A stretch of 63,227 nt of DNA from Desulfamplus sp. (GCA_015231705.1 JADGBC010000002.1:1-63227); one strand, 5' to 3'. Shown: positions 9,701 to 17,526, counted from the first letter of the stretch. Translations and numbers: made by a program. The notes: a model not told the origin generated them from the sequence alone.

Positions 9701-11962
9701 AGGATCTTTGAAAAGGCTGGCAGAAGCGTCTGTCACACAAAAACCTGTTACATCTCCATAACCTTTGAATATTGCAGCAATTTTTAGTGCCTTTGCTTTA
9801 AATTTTTGCAGTAGTACCCTTTTGGGCATAAGACATTTTGGGTTAATATGCTCTTCTTTTGTGTTGAAAATATATTCCGCATCTACAAGATATCTCTTCT
9901 TGTCCATGTATTCTTTTGCGGGACAAATGGCAACCACCTCTCCTGGCATCAGTCTCAAAAATCCGTTCTCTCCATGAATTTTTTCTCTTTCATGAGAAGT
10001 ACCTATTTCAACTTCCTGATCAGTCAAAAGATTGTAAAACAGGGTTTCGTCTATACCTGAAGCCTTTATGTTCCAGAAGATTTTTTTTTGATTATTACAA
10101 TCAAGATTGGCAAGAACAAGAAGTCTGCTGCCGGTAGGCGGATGATATCTAAGCAGTGCAATACAGTTTGAATTGACATCAGAAGAGCTGTTAATAAGAC
10201 TCAATTTTGCATGCTGGGTAAAAGTAGGATGATTTCTAAGAATATAGTTGAGTTTCCTGATATGCTCAATCTGATTGACCTCTGCCCCCCAATTAAGGGA
10301 TGGTGAATCGTGAACATTGATTTTATGGGTTGCAAACCATTCGACCCCTGCTGCGAACCCAAAACTGCCGCAAACAGAAAAAAAAGCACAGATTGATGTA
10401 CGCATCATCGCATATGTGTGTGATACAGCAGCAAGCCTTTGATTGTCGTGAGTTTCAGCAAAATGAACCATCAAACCGTATTTTTCAGAAATATCTATTG
10501 ATTGAGGAAGATAATTTTCAATCTGGTGTCGGTCATAATTCTGGAACAGTTCGGAATATGCCCAGTTAAGATTGGCAACATTGAGAAGATCGCAGGTGGC
10601 ATCAATTCCTCCTCCCAGCCCCTCAAGAAAAAAAATAGTATCAGGATACTCCTGCCTCACCCGTGCAACAATATACTCCCAAGCCGCAGCAGGAATCATG
10701 TAACCGGCATCACATCTGAAGCCATCCACACGCCTTCTGCACCATAATAGAAACATATCCGCCATGTATTGCCAAAGCTCTTTTTTTGAGTAATCAAGTC
10801 GGGTGAGATCCTCCCATTGCACACCCCATGCTCCAGGAACTTCAATTGTTCCATCTTCTCTTCGCACTAACCATTCAGGATGGCTCTCATGGATAGAAGA
10901 TGCCCATCCGGTATGGTTTATGGCAATATCAAGAATAAGGTAACCGCAGCGGGAGTGAACAGCATCAGCAAGCTCCATGAACTGCTCAAGAGGTGTCGCA
11001 GATGGATCAAACTGGGCAAGGGCAGGATCGACTTCCGTAAAATTAAGGGCTGCATACGGGCTTCCATATCGTCCCATACGGCCATATGTGGTGGGAGTAG
11101 GATGCACAGGAAGCAGATGCAGAACCCTGCATCCAAGTTCTGTAAAGATAAAATCAACCTCTTTAACAAGATCCCTGAATTTTCCGGAAGGGGGAATTAC
11201 ACAATAGCCTTTTGCATCAAGCCTGTCCAGAAGAGGACGATCTTCATCATGCAAAGAGAGAGTGTTGTAATTTTGAGATGTGAAATTGCTTTTAGAAGCA
11301 AACTGTTTCTGGGAGTCAGAACCTTGACTCCGGACATATTTATCAGTATCAAGATCAGGATCAGGGTCAGTCCACCTTGTCTGGCCAAACTGTCTGACAA
11401 AAGCATTGTAAATGATATTAGCACAGCATGAACCTGCAGAATCAACATTTATAATACAGTTTTCGCCAGAGGGCCAGAGAGGCACCGATCTGGCTTTTTC
11501 AATAAAAAAACATTTTGCTTTAAAATGCCCAGGTTCGATCAAGGGTAATGTAATTGAAAAAGAGATACCTGTTTCAAGTTTATGAATACTACCCTGCTCT
11601 AATACTTCTTGATCTGATAGTGTACGGTCATGCTTCTCTTGAGCCGATAGTGTACGAGGATGTTCCTCCAGATCTAATACAAAGATGCCATCTGCAGAAG
11701 AGGATGTGTCCTGGAGGTTAGGTTCCTGGGGCAGCAATCTATCCATTTTAATATCATGCCACGCCTCTTTCAGTTTGATATCGTCTTGATCAATTCTATC
11801 AATGATCTCTCTTCTTGAGACAGATGCCCTTCCAAGATCTGTCCTTATCCAGGCATCACCTTCCAGATGTTGTGAAATAGTCAGGGTAAAGGTGATGCTG
11901 TCTCCGCAGAACATCACCATTGACCTGCCAGTTTCAGGTTGTTGGGTTATTAAAGTCTGCAA
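6707..11962 (-). CDS. GH13-GH133 glycogen debranching fusion protein
   Basis: 1751 aa, cytoplasmic. An N-terminal part of about 240 residues is followed by a GH13 alpha-amylase-like barrel (about 250-620) with candidate catalytic D418 (GFRCD), E447 (FFLEG) and D506 (ETHDN). The C-terminal domain (about 1310-1750) is amylo-alpha-1,6-glucosidase GH133, shown by GYPWFLDWGRDSLIF. Together they could give transferase and glucosidase activity on limit dextrins in one chain. The start is TTG, chosen because AAAGGAG lies 7 nt upstream. Residues about 1051-1076 are encoded by a copy of dispersed repeat B, and 104-125 hold a small TLS-QE duplication. First gene of the glycogen operon (with glgA and glgB). 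Confidence 0.9.
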   Translation of the reverse strand: MQTLITQQPETGRSMVMFCGDSITFTLTISQHLEGDAWIRTDLGRASVSRREIIDRIDQDDIKLKEAWHDIKMDRLLPQEPNLQDTSSSADGIFVLDLEEHPRTLSAQEKHDRTLSDQEVLEQGSIHKLETGISFSITLPLIEPGHFKAKCFFIEKARSVPLWPSGENCIINVDSAGSCCANIIYNAFVRQFGQTRWTDPDPDLDTDKYVRSQGSDSQKQFASKSNFTSQNYNTLSLHDEDRPLLDRLDAKGYCVIPPSGKFRDLVKEVDFIFTELGCRVLHLLPVHPTPTTYGRMGRYGSPYAALNFTEVDPALAQFDPSATPLEQFMELADAVHSRCGYLILDIAINHTGWASSIHESHPEWLVRREDGTIEVPGAWGVQWEDLTRLDYSKKELWQYMADMFLLWCRRRVDGFRCDAGYMIPAAAWEYIVARVRQEYPDTIFFLEGLGGGIDATCDLLNVANLNWAYSELFQNYDRHQIENYLPQSIDISEKYGLMVHFAETHDNQRLAAVSHTYAMMRTSICAFFSVCGSFGFAAGVEWFATHKINVHDSPSLNWGAEVNQIEHIRKLNYILRNHPTFTQHAKLSLINSSSDVNSNCIALLRYHPPTGSRLLVLANLDCNNQKKIFWNIKASGIDETLFYNLLTDQEVEIGTSHEREKIHGENGFLRLMPGEVVAICPAKEYMDKKRYLVDAEYIFNTKEEHINPKCLMPKRVLLQKFKAKALKIAAIFKGYGDVTGFCVTDASASLFKDPVEFCRSCNPESKESRVVIWKWGRDNRRTVMVPPGNFLMVIAPVNFRAEIRRANRGDKIPVRLPSADTEVSNREITVGYEEALPMENGEFFAIFTPLSSQVCSQDYQFSTSRVKKSGSLADLESSILAEEGGEHSEYSFRIMAFVDGKAHEKKSSLLYLANPHTLAIGAEFTRKEIMKDPSLKLLGFNKKGAMLRAATWWGRLESRYDALLAANLNKEFPENRWILLSRYRIWAIYQGYSRELTLDCLERFTFSHKSDGKWLFNVPTSEGSHFKIEISLEMMLHMNCTRMKVHRRAGGKSHKRTWPDLTTPNNENETVHFHGKEEFREIAIKESTMEHKRQTHSFSPGFTISDSRNTLLPDDKKIEIVIRPDIEDRSFHDTVKAWTGPEHSWSRAVKTSGNGFIFNPAAQEKHSVFDKNSNAETGSSLTEKENMAPEKSRALEVRISNGKFIFEPEWTYMVYHPLEAERGLDPHSDLFSPGYFTTTLTGGQTIAVRASTPPCMEGTIRDNIQGLTPLSSPDFELFPVEINPFVKQENIKHKKTPLISQIACLDHFDQKIPPFSTGWTFSDAIQNSLDAFIVERGNNKSVIAGYPWFLDWGRDSLIFCRALIEAGRFSDAKDILRLFGSFEYNGTLPNMICGSDAGNRETSDAPLWFFAACRELAQKEGENFLDERVNPKEGRTFREVLISMAHSLVRGTNTGMGIDPETNLFYSPSHFTWMDTNFPAGSPRQGYPVEIQALWYYALVFLDQIDTSADTYWKKMALDVRKNVIELFYRKKDGFFSDCLHCNTRKSALNAVPDDALRPNQIFLITLGLLSVEIAHDEQMSIKTLESCMELLVPGAIRSLADREVSVPIYIYKNMETGGSDNAEGSVLLKDPYHPYSGIYQGDEDTRRKPAYHNGTAWTWPFPVFCEAWAEVFGQNRERKKSGKEEKKDGIKGIETARSWLGSSIMLLRKGAAGYIPEILDGDAPHTPKGCDAQAWGSSELVRVWLKLEKM
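8735..8811 (-). repeat. Dispersed repeat family B inside a coding sequence, copy B1
   Basis: TTTACCATGAAAATGCA ... ATTATTGGGGGTGG ... CGGCCATG-CCGTTTAT closely matches the intergenic copy at 20481-20550 over about 70 bp. Here it is read in frame in the debranching enzyme, giving roughly TWPDLTTPNNENETVHFHGK. Confidence 0.88.
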
Positions 11963-12054
11963 AAGACAGCTCCTTTTTTTTAAAAAGTCATTTTTTTAAA
12001 AACAACACACTTTAAGCGATTCCCTCGTAAAAGTTCGGCTTTAAGCCATTTATA

Positions 12055-12136
12055 TAACCGGCGCGACAGGAGTGGGGTATTGGCTCTCGGCCACAAAGAA
12101 GAATGAAAGTCATATAATCACGGCTATTTAAAGAGA
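12055..12136 (+). repeat. Dispersed repeat family A, copy A3, truncating hicA
   Basis: TAACCGGCGCGACAGGAGTG ... GGCCACAAAGAAGAATGAAAG ... TTTAAAGAGAC, the same arrangement as A1. It begins right where hicA loses similarity to its family; the usual 3' end TTTCACATAAA is missing. Confidence 0.82.
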
Positions 12137-12177
12137 CTAATAGTCTTATCGAAATTGACGACCGGCAATTTTGTCAT
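12124..12177 (-). pseudogene. hicA: Truncated HicA toxin remnant
   Basis: The ATG at 12177 overlaps the hicB stop (ATGA), the coupling typical of hicBA pairs. It encodes MTKLPVVNFDKTISLFK and then TAG. MTKLPVV is the usual HicA N terminus (normally about 60-80 aa), but everything after about residue 9 is replaced by family A repeat A3. The double-stranded RNA-binding fold and catalytic His are gone, so no toxin can be made. Confidence 0.65.
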
Positions 12178-12377
12178 ACCGCTATTTCCAGGAATTCCGA
12201 CCCTTCACTAAAGGTAATATCATCATCAACAGGTTCAAGATACAATTCGATAGCCTCCTGAATATTTTCAAGTGCCTCTTCCCGTGTTTCTCCTTCGCTG
12301 ATACATCCCGGCAAAGAAGGAACAGTTACAGTATAACCGCCATCTTCATCAGGTTCAAGAACCACTCTTAGTTTCAT
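12174..12377 (-). CDS. hicB: HicB-like antitoxin, orphan
   Basis: 67 aa, the partial RNase H-like fold of short HicB antitoxins. VTVPSLPGCISEGETREEAL is the family signature. A complete Shine-Dalgarno AAGGAGAT sits 6 nt before the ATG. In intact systems it neutralises HicA, an mRNA interferase; here the downstream hicA is cut off by a repeat, so the antitoxin has no local partner. There is no additional DNA-binding domain after the HicB fold. It may be a relic, or may counter a HicA encoded elsewhere. Confidence 0.85.
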   Translation of the reverse strand: MKLRVVLEPDEDGGYTVTVPSLPGCISEGETREEALENIQEAIELYLEPVDDDITFSEGSEFLEIAV

Positions 12378-12401
12378 GGATTATCTCCTTGATATATTGC
12401 A

Positions 12402-12450
12402 GAAAAAAGACTCAAAGCCCGTAAAGTCTTAAGACAATCAAGTGGGCTTT
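12402..12450 (-). terminator. Rho-independent-type terminator after the HIT gene
   Basis: On the minus strand AAAGCCCACTTG ... GGGCTTT forms a stem around an inner GTCTTAAGAC palindrome, followed after GAG by TCTTTTTTCT. It sits 20 bp past the HIT stop codon and ahead of hicB. Confidence 0.6.
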
Positions 12451-12469
12451 GTCATAATCTCGACTGATT

Positions 12470-12799
12470 TTACTTCCATCCACCAAGCAGATGAAGGTGA
12501 AGATGAAAGATCACCTGCCCTCCACCCTTTTCAACATTAAATAGAAGTTTATATCCTGACACGTTTATACCCTGCTCTTTTGCCATCTTTTTTGCAAGAA
12601 TGAACATGCTGCCGACAAGTTCACTATCCCTGGTCTCAAGATCATTAATGCTTCGGATATGTTTTTTGGGGACAATCAGAAGATGCACTGGTGCATGGGG
12701 ATTGATATCTTTGAATACGACAAAGGTATCGTTTTCATAAAGAAACTCAGATGGAATTTCACGGTGTACTATTTTGCAGAAAAGACAATCTGGAACCAT
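12470..12799 (-). CDS. HIT family (HINT-type) nucleotide hydrolase
   Basis: 109 aa histidine-triad protein. The triad FHLHLHLLGG (H99, H101, H103) is complete; the middle His is the nucleophile in the family. Cys5 and Cys8 (CLFC) form the N-terminal pair that often binds zinc in bacterial HINT proteins. HINT proteins hydrolyse purine nucleoside phosphoramidates such as AMP-lysine. AAAAGGAG lies upstream of the ATG. Same strand as the sirtuin, about 100 bp downstream of it. Confidence 0.93.
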   Translation of the reverse strand: MVPDCLFCKIVHREIPSEFLYENDTFVVFKDINPHAPVHLLIVPKKHIRSINDLETRDSELVGSMFILAKKMAKEQGINVSGYKLLFNVEKGGGQVIFHLHLHLLGGWK

Positions 12800-12906
12800 T
12801 TTTTAAACTCCTTTTGTTAAAAATCCTCTTGTTCATTAAAATCGCGTTTTTACGCAAACATTTATGGCCTACATGCGGCCGTCTCAATTGCAGACAGCAA
12901 AGCCAT

Positions 12907-13683
12907 CTAAATTGCAGACATCAGATTCTCCATAACTTCGGTTGCCTTGCCTTTAAGAAAAATATCGGTTATGGAATCAGTATATGATGATTCTGTTGTA
13001 TTTATCTCAATGATATTTGCTCCGCTCCTTTTTGCCATGCGTGGAATCATATTTGCCGGTGCCACCTCTCCGGTTGTTCCTATCAGTATGAAAAGGTCAG
13101 CCTTGTCAGCCTCTTCAAAAGATTTTGTATAAGCGTGTTTTGGTATGGATTCTCCGAAAAAGACAACATCAGGTTTTAATACCCCATTGCACAATACTGC
13201 CTTATGTCTCTCACCATCCCCTGGTCTTTCTTTTAGATCAGATCTGGTGCATCGGGGCGGAAGGATATTGAGATCTACATCAGAGACATCAGTTTTAGCC
13301 GAGCACTTCAGGCATACAAGTTTTTTCAAAGAGCCATGAAACTCATACACATTTTTACTGCCCGCATCAGTGTGGAGATTATCTACATTCTGGGTTATGA
13401 CCGCATGCATCAAATTTTGCCCTTCCAATTCAGCAAGTGCTGTGTGGGCACTATTGGGTTTTACCTTTCCAAAAAGTTCATAGAATATCTCCCTCATCAC
13501 TTCCCAGGATTTTTCGGTATTGCCCAGAAAATAGCTGATCTCAAAAGTTGCAGGATCATATTTGTTCCATAGCCCATTTTTGCCCCTAAATGGCGGAATG
13601 CCGCTCTCAACAGATATTCCAGCACCGGTAAATGCAACTGTACGCTTAGAGTTTTTGATCAACCTGGCTGCCTCTTCATACAT
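12907..13683 (-). CDS. cobB: SIR2 family NAD-dependent deacylase
   Basis: 258 aa. The NAD-binding GAGISVESGIPPFRG, the TQNVDNLH loop and the catalytic H116 (EFHGS) are present. Zinc-ribbon cysteines are C124 and C127 (CLKC), C145 and C165. The second pair is normally only 2-4 residues apart; here 19 residues intervene (from TRSDLK to HKAVL), a private insertion in the zinc ribbon. Removes acyl groups from lysines using NAD. AAAAGGAGAT upstream of the ATG supports the start. Lies 17 bp downstream of the ThiF-like gene, so probably co-transcribed. Confidence 0.92.
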   Translation of the reverse strand: MYEEAARLIKNSKRTVAFTGAGISVESGIPPFRGKNGLWNKYDPATFEISYFLGNTEKSWEVMREIFYELFGKVKPNSAHTALAELEGQNLMHAVITQNVDNLHTDAGSKNVYEFHGSLKKLVCLKCSAKTDVSDVDLNILPPRCTRSDLKERPGDGERHKAVLCNGVLKPDVVFFGESIPKHAYTKSFEEADKADLFILIGTTGEVAPANMIPRMAKRSGANIIEINTTESSYTDSITDIFLKGKATEVMENLMSAI

Positions 13684-13700
13684 GGTCTGTATCTCCTTTT

Positions 13701-14399
13701 TTACTTAAGATCCATGATTTCGTAACTGTTTGACATCAGATCTGCGATAAAGAGCTTGTTTCTGAGAACTTCTCCCCTGTTTAGAAGAAGTTTCACCACT
13801 TCAGAAGCCTGAATAGATGCAACAAACAGGGCACAAAACGAAAGGTTTCCGACTCTGGTTTCAATGCCTTTGAGATTCTTTTCGTAATGAGTACCATAAA
13901 TTAATTCAAACCCTTTATCCTGAGGAAAAATGGTTGTAACTTGTCCTGATGTCCCTGCTATCGCACCAGATACCAATGGAATTGAAGATCTGTGTGCCGC
14001 CTCCTGAATCATAAACCGGTCATCAATGGAATCAAGGCAATCGACCACAACATCAACCTCATCAAATATATCTTCACAACTGTCGAGTGTCAGGAATCTT
14101 CGAAAGGTTCTGACATGAATATTGGAATTAATATCATTGATCCTCAAGGCTGCTGCATCTGTCTTGTGAGTTCCAATAAGTTTTTCCGTAGAAAAAAGCT
14201 GTCGATTCAGATTGCTCATTGAAAAGATATCACCATCCACAAGATAAAGGTACCCCACACCAATACGGGCAAGCATTTCAGCGACTCCTCCGCCAAGCCC
14301 ACCCAGACCTGCAATGCAGACTCTGGCATCACCCAATACCAACTGCTCTTCACTGTTTAATGTGTCAAGATTTCGGATATAACGTTCCAAGGTTGTCAT
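13701..14399 (-). CDS. ThiF/MoeB/HesA-family E1-like adenylyltransferase
   Basis: 232 aa. The nucleotide-binding GLGGLGGG (residues 31-38) and the DGD-NLNRQ motif (residues 55-67) are intact. Family members adenylate the C-terminal Gly-Gly of a ubiquitin-like sulfur carrier. The C-terminal CXXC zinc pairs found in MoeB and ThiF are absent, so this is the short, zinc-less form. The adjacent upstream gene (58 bp) encodes a MoaD/ThiS-like carrier, the obvious partner. Likely role: sulfur transfer for molybdopterin/tungstopterin or thiamin; the sequence does not decide which. Confidence 0.88.
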   Translation of the reverse strand: MTTLERYIRNLDTLNSEEQLVLGDARVCIAGLGGLGGGVAEMLARIGVGYLYLVDGDIFSMSNLNRQLFSTEKLIGTHKTDAAALRINDINSNIHVRTFRRFLTLDSCEDIFDEVDVVVDCLDSIDDRFMIQEAAHRSSIPLVSGAIAGTSGQVTTIFPQDKGFELIYGTHYEKNLKGIETRVGNLSFCALFVASIQASEVVKLLLNRGEVLRNKLFIADLMSNSYEIMDLK

Positions 14400-14456
14400 A
14401 TAATATCCCCTTTGATGAATAAATATCTTGTTTGTGCCTTGTCTCTTCTTTAAAAA

Positions 14457-14693
14457 TCATCCACCTCCAACCGGAGGGAACATGCCAAGTCTATCCCCAT
14501 TTTCAAGAGCATAGTCAAGAGGCCTCAATTTCCCATTTACAAAGGTAAGTTTTACATCAGATTCCGGAATGCCAAGTAAAGCTGAAACTTCCCTGATGGT
14601 TATACCCTCTTTTACAAAAAAAGCTTCGGGAGAATCAGGCAGATAGCGGGCAATGGTTGCAAAAAGTTTCAATTCTATTTTAATCATTTGCAT
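14457..14693 (-). CDS. MoaD/ThiS-like sulfur carrier
   Basis: 78 aa beta-grasp protein ending in PPVGGG, the Gly-Gly tail that is adenylated and then thiocarboxylated. IKIELKLFATIARYLP and NGDRLGMFPPVGGG are typical of MoaD-like carriers. Two ATGs lie 6 nt apart and neither has a strong ribosome-binding site, so the first two residues are uncertain. It starts the group carrier, E1-like enzyme, sirtuin, HIT on the minus strand. Confidence 0.88.
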   Translation of the reverse strand: MQMIKIELKLFATIARYLPDSPEAFFVKEGITIREVSALLGIPESDVKLTFVNGKLRPLDYALENGDRLGMFPPVGGG

Positions 14694-14861
14694 TTACACT
14701 TTATGGTTATGCTGATATTTAGATCAGCTTGGATATTAGTAAAAATTATTGAACAAGATAGTCAGGATGGTTGAAAATACTTGGTAAAGCTATTGAATAT
14801 CAAGTATTATGACACGTTTTTTTAAAACTGTGCAACACTAATTTCCTGACATGGAGAGAAA

Positions 14862-15386
14862 ATGGGACAGACAAAAATAGAACCGCTATCAATAGAAAAA
14901 CTTGGGGAAAATCTGGCTGTTTTTGCCATCAACAGGGATGACTTGAAGGCACTTTTAAAAACAGTGCCAGAAGATCAGAAGATTCATCTTACTACAATTG
15001 AATATGAGCTTCAGATATTAAAAATACTCAGCGTAGGCTGGGGGATCGCCTTTTACATGGTTGAAGGAGAACACAAGCAGCAGTTGACACTTGTATTCTG
15101 GCAGCATATTCAGGAAATTGCGAAGAACATCTCAACACTTACAGAGAGCTCAACAGGCCATCAGATTGACTACTTCAACATATTAAAGAGCCGCCTGGAT
15201 GACTATTTGAAGGTTATACAAGACCATGCTGAAAATATAACAGATCCCTCCCACATAATGGGACCGGCATTTGCCGACAAGTGCCACTGCGATGGCAGCA
15301 CTGCTGTTATCCTGGTTGGAACAAAGATGTTCACACTTACCCTTGGAGCAGTAAAGGAGTATCTGGATGCTGTTGAGATCATATAA
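14862..15386 (+). CDS. Protein of unknown function
   Basis: 174 aa, not recognised. GGAGAG lies 6 nt before the ATG. The sequence is mostly helical without a signal peptide; the stretch around residues 55-68 (ILSVGWGIAFYMV) is hydrophobic but short for a clear membrane span. Residues 137-141 hold CHC (KCHCDG). It lies 39 bp upstream of a rhomboid protease on the same strand, so the two are probably co-transcribed, and it might be a substrate or partner. That link is only positional. Confidence 0.7.
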   Translation: MGQTKIEPLSIEKLGENLAVFAINRDDLKALLKTVPEDQKIHLTTIEYELQILKILSVGWGIAFYMVEGEHKQQLTLVFWQHIQEIAKNISTLTESSTGHQIDYFNILKSRLDDYLKVIQDHAENITDPSHIMGPAFADKCHCDGSTAVILVGTKMFTLTLGAVKEYLDAVEII

Positions 15387-15425
15387 AACGAATCCTCCCC
15401 ACAGCAATCCGGAAATTTTGAAGCT

Positions 15426-16139
15426 ATGCAGAACAACACCATAAAGCCTATACTAATGATAAAAGGGATGTTAGGAGTTAATATCCTTTTTTTTGCAGCA
15501 AGTCTTATCTTGACTGGCAAAAATATTCACCTGTCTATCAACCCATTTACAGCACTTTCTCCTTCCACCAATGTCCTTATCTATCTTGGTGCGTCTGGAA
15601 CAATTCCTATCGAGCAATATCACCAGTGGTGGTCACTCATTACAGCAAACTGGCTTCACGGCTCTCTTTTGCATATTATTTTTAACATGATAGCTCTATG
15701 GCATATTGGACATATTATTTCCGCACTGTATGGGATGCACCGTATGTTCATAATTTACACATTGAGCGGCATGGCTGGATTTTATCTCTCCTGGCTTGCA
15801 GGAATCTCTGTCACAATAGGGGCATCTGCCTCTATATGCGGGCTTCTGGGTGCATCATTCTACTTTGGAAAGTCACAGGGAGGAGTGGCCGGCAGTGTGG
15901 TTTCAAAGATGACTTCCGGATGGATTTTCAGCCTGGTCATATTTGGCATTGCAGTTCCCAACATCAATAACTGGGGTCACGGAGGAGGCTTTGCCACCGG
16001 AATTTTTCTGGGATGGATTCTTGGGTACAATGAGAGAAAAAAGGAGAGTAGCTTTCATGCACTGATCTCCTATTTGTTGATGGTCAGTACAATAGCAATT
16101 GTTGGATGGGAGATTTTCTCGGCTTTTCAAATACGATGA
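15426..16139 (+). CDS. Rhomboid-family intramembrane serine protease
   Basis: 237 aa with six or seven hydrophobic segments. The catalytic dyad is Ser134 (GASAS, in place of the usual GASGA) and His185 (WGHGGGFATG). The conserved HxxxxHxxxN-type segment is HGSLLHIIFNM (residues 78-88). Cleaves transmembrane helices of substrate proteins in the inner membrane. The ribosome-binding site is weak (GAAG). Convergent with the CHASE-type sensor. Confidence 0.92.
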   Translation: MQNNTIKPILMIKGMLGVNILFFAASLILTGKNIHLSINPFTALSPSTNVLIYLGASGTIPIEQYHQWWSLITANWLHGSLLHIIFNMIALWHIGHIISALYGMHRMFIIYTLSGMAGFYLSWLAGISVTIGASASICGLLGASFYFGKSQGGVAGSVVSKMTSGWIFSLVIFGIAVPNINNWGHGGGFATGIFLGWILGYNERKKESSFHALISYLLMVSTIAIVGWEIFSAFQIR

Positions 16140-16202
16140 ATCATACAATACAAAAGAAAAAAGATGTTTAACAAACGCAGTTAACTCTTCCAAAATTATG
16201 AT

Positions 16203-17339
16203 TCAATCATCATAAATATCAAAATCAGGGTAGTGTTTTTTTGCACATTCACGGCAGATGCTGTGGCTGAACTCTGCGTCTGAATGGTCTCTGATATAAA
16301 CTTCGATCTGATTCCAATATCCTTTGTCATCCCTTATTTTTTTACAATGTGAGCATATCGGAAGCAGGCCGCTTAACTGTTTTACCTCTGAGACAGACCT
16401 TCGCAGCTCCTTTATCAACTTTTCTCTCTCTTCTTCCGCCCTTTTACGAATATTCATTTCACGCTTCTGGATAAATAACAGGCATAAAATGACCAGGCCC
16501 ACGGCCATAGCGACTACCCGATAGTAGATAATGACAGGAGAGTTCTTTTCCCATCCGTTACAAGGCAAAGATGCCATTAGCCAGCTACCACCTCCAGGCA
16601 GAGTTACCTCCATTAATACAGGATCGCTTGAAAAAAGAGATTCCGACCCATGAAAAACATCTCCCTGAGCCCCCAATCCCTCTTTTCCTCTTATGGAAAT
16701 GTTCAGCAGAGAGTCTTGATTATACAATCCTGCTGTTTTGAACAAGCTCTGCAGATTGATCACAACCGACAGTAAACCAAAATATTCTTTTCCATCAGAA
16801 CTGTCTTTTGTCTCTATAAATATCGGAGTGCGACCTATAATGCCAACCCCACCCTGCACCAGATTCAAAGGGCCAGCCACCACTGTCTTACGTTCTTCTA
16901 TGACTCGTTGAACTGCCGGCCATTGTGACTCATTTTTTTTATAATCAAGTCCGATAGCTTTCTCGTTACCTTTCACAGGATAGACAAATGTCAATATAGT
17001 GCCTTTGGCAAGCCCAATGTTTATGATATGATTGGATGCCTTCATAAAGTTATGTGCTATTTTAAAAAAACGATCCCGCGTAATATCCAAATCTATAGCC
17101 ACTTCGGTAATGATACTTCTGGCCAGCAACAATTCCGCGTTCACCTCGCCTTCCAACCTTGCACGAATAGTGCTGAGCTGTGCAATCACCGATCTACGCT
17201 GGTTCTCCTGAAATCTCTTGTTTTCTGTCCACTCAAGTACAATGAGTACCGCAATGATTGAGATTGTCAAAAAAGATGTCCACGCTAAGAATACGTATCG
17301 TTCTTTAAATCCATGGAGAAATCTATCCAAATTATACAC
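16203..17339 (-). CDS. Membrane CHASE-like sensor with C-terminal zinc-finger-like tail
   Basis: 378 aa, GTG start. An N-terminal membrane helix (about residues 18-36), an extracytoplasmic domain of about 210 residues resembling CHASE (FVYPVKGNEKAIGLDY) and a second helix (about 272-290) are followed by a short coiled coil. The C terminus carries CSHCKKIRDDKGYWNQIE and CRECAKKHYP, two CXXC pairs found as a tail on many Desulfobacterota signalling proteins. No kinase, cyclase or methyl-accepting domain follows, so the output is unclear. Stands alone; a palindrome lies about 130 bp upstream. Confidence 0.75.
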   Translation of the reverse strand: MYNLDRFLHGFKERYVFLAWTSFLTISIIAVLIVLEWTENKRFQENQRRSVIAQLSTIRARLEGEVNAELLLARSIITEVAIDLDITRDRFFKIAHNFMKASNHIINIGLAKGTILTFVYPVKGNEKAIGLDYKKNESQWPAVQRVIEERKTVVAGPLNLVQGGVGIIGRTPIFIETKDSSDGKEYFGLLSVVINLQSLFKTAGLYNQDSLLNISIRGKEGLGAQGDVFHGSESLFSSDPVLMEVTLPGGGSWLMASLPCNGWEKNSPVIIYYRVVAMAVGLVILCLLFIQKREMNIRKRAEEEREKLIKELRRSVSEVKQLSGLLPICSHCKKIRDDKGYWNQIEVYIRDHSDAEFSHSICRECAKKHYPDFDIYDD

Positions 17340-17468
17340 CTTGTTTTTTGATCCTATCCCTGTCCCTGAAAAACTTAAAATCTAACTTGCCTCGTCATGC
17401 ACAAGACTCATAGCTCCAGTATTGAATATTGTATTCATTTATGCCTAACTGGGTCTACCACGGTCAAG

Positions 17469-17490
17469 TGTGACATGAGCTCATGTTACA
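17469..17490. promoter_or_regulatory. Perfect 14-bp palindrome in an imperfect 22-bp inverted repeat
   Basis: TGTGACATGAGCTCATGTTACA; the central ACATGAGCTCATGT is perfectly self-complementary. Located between mltG (ends 17527) and the CHASE-type gene (starts 17339). Size and symmetry fit a dimeric regulator site, but no regulator is nearby. Confidence 0.3.
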
Positions 17491-17526
17491 GACAATTTAC
17501 TGTACATCAACAAAAAGACAAATAAA

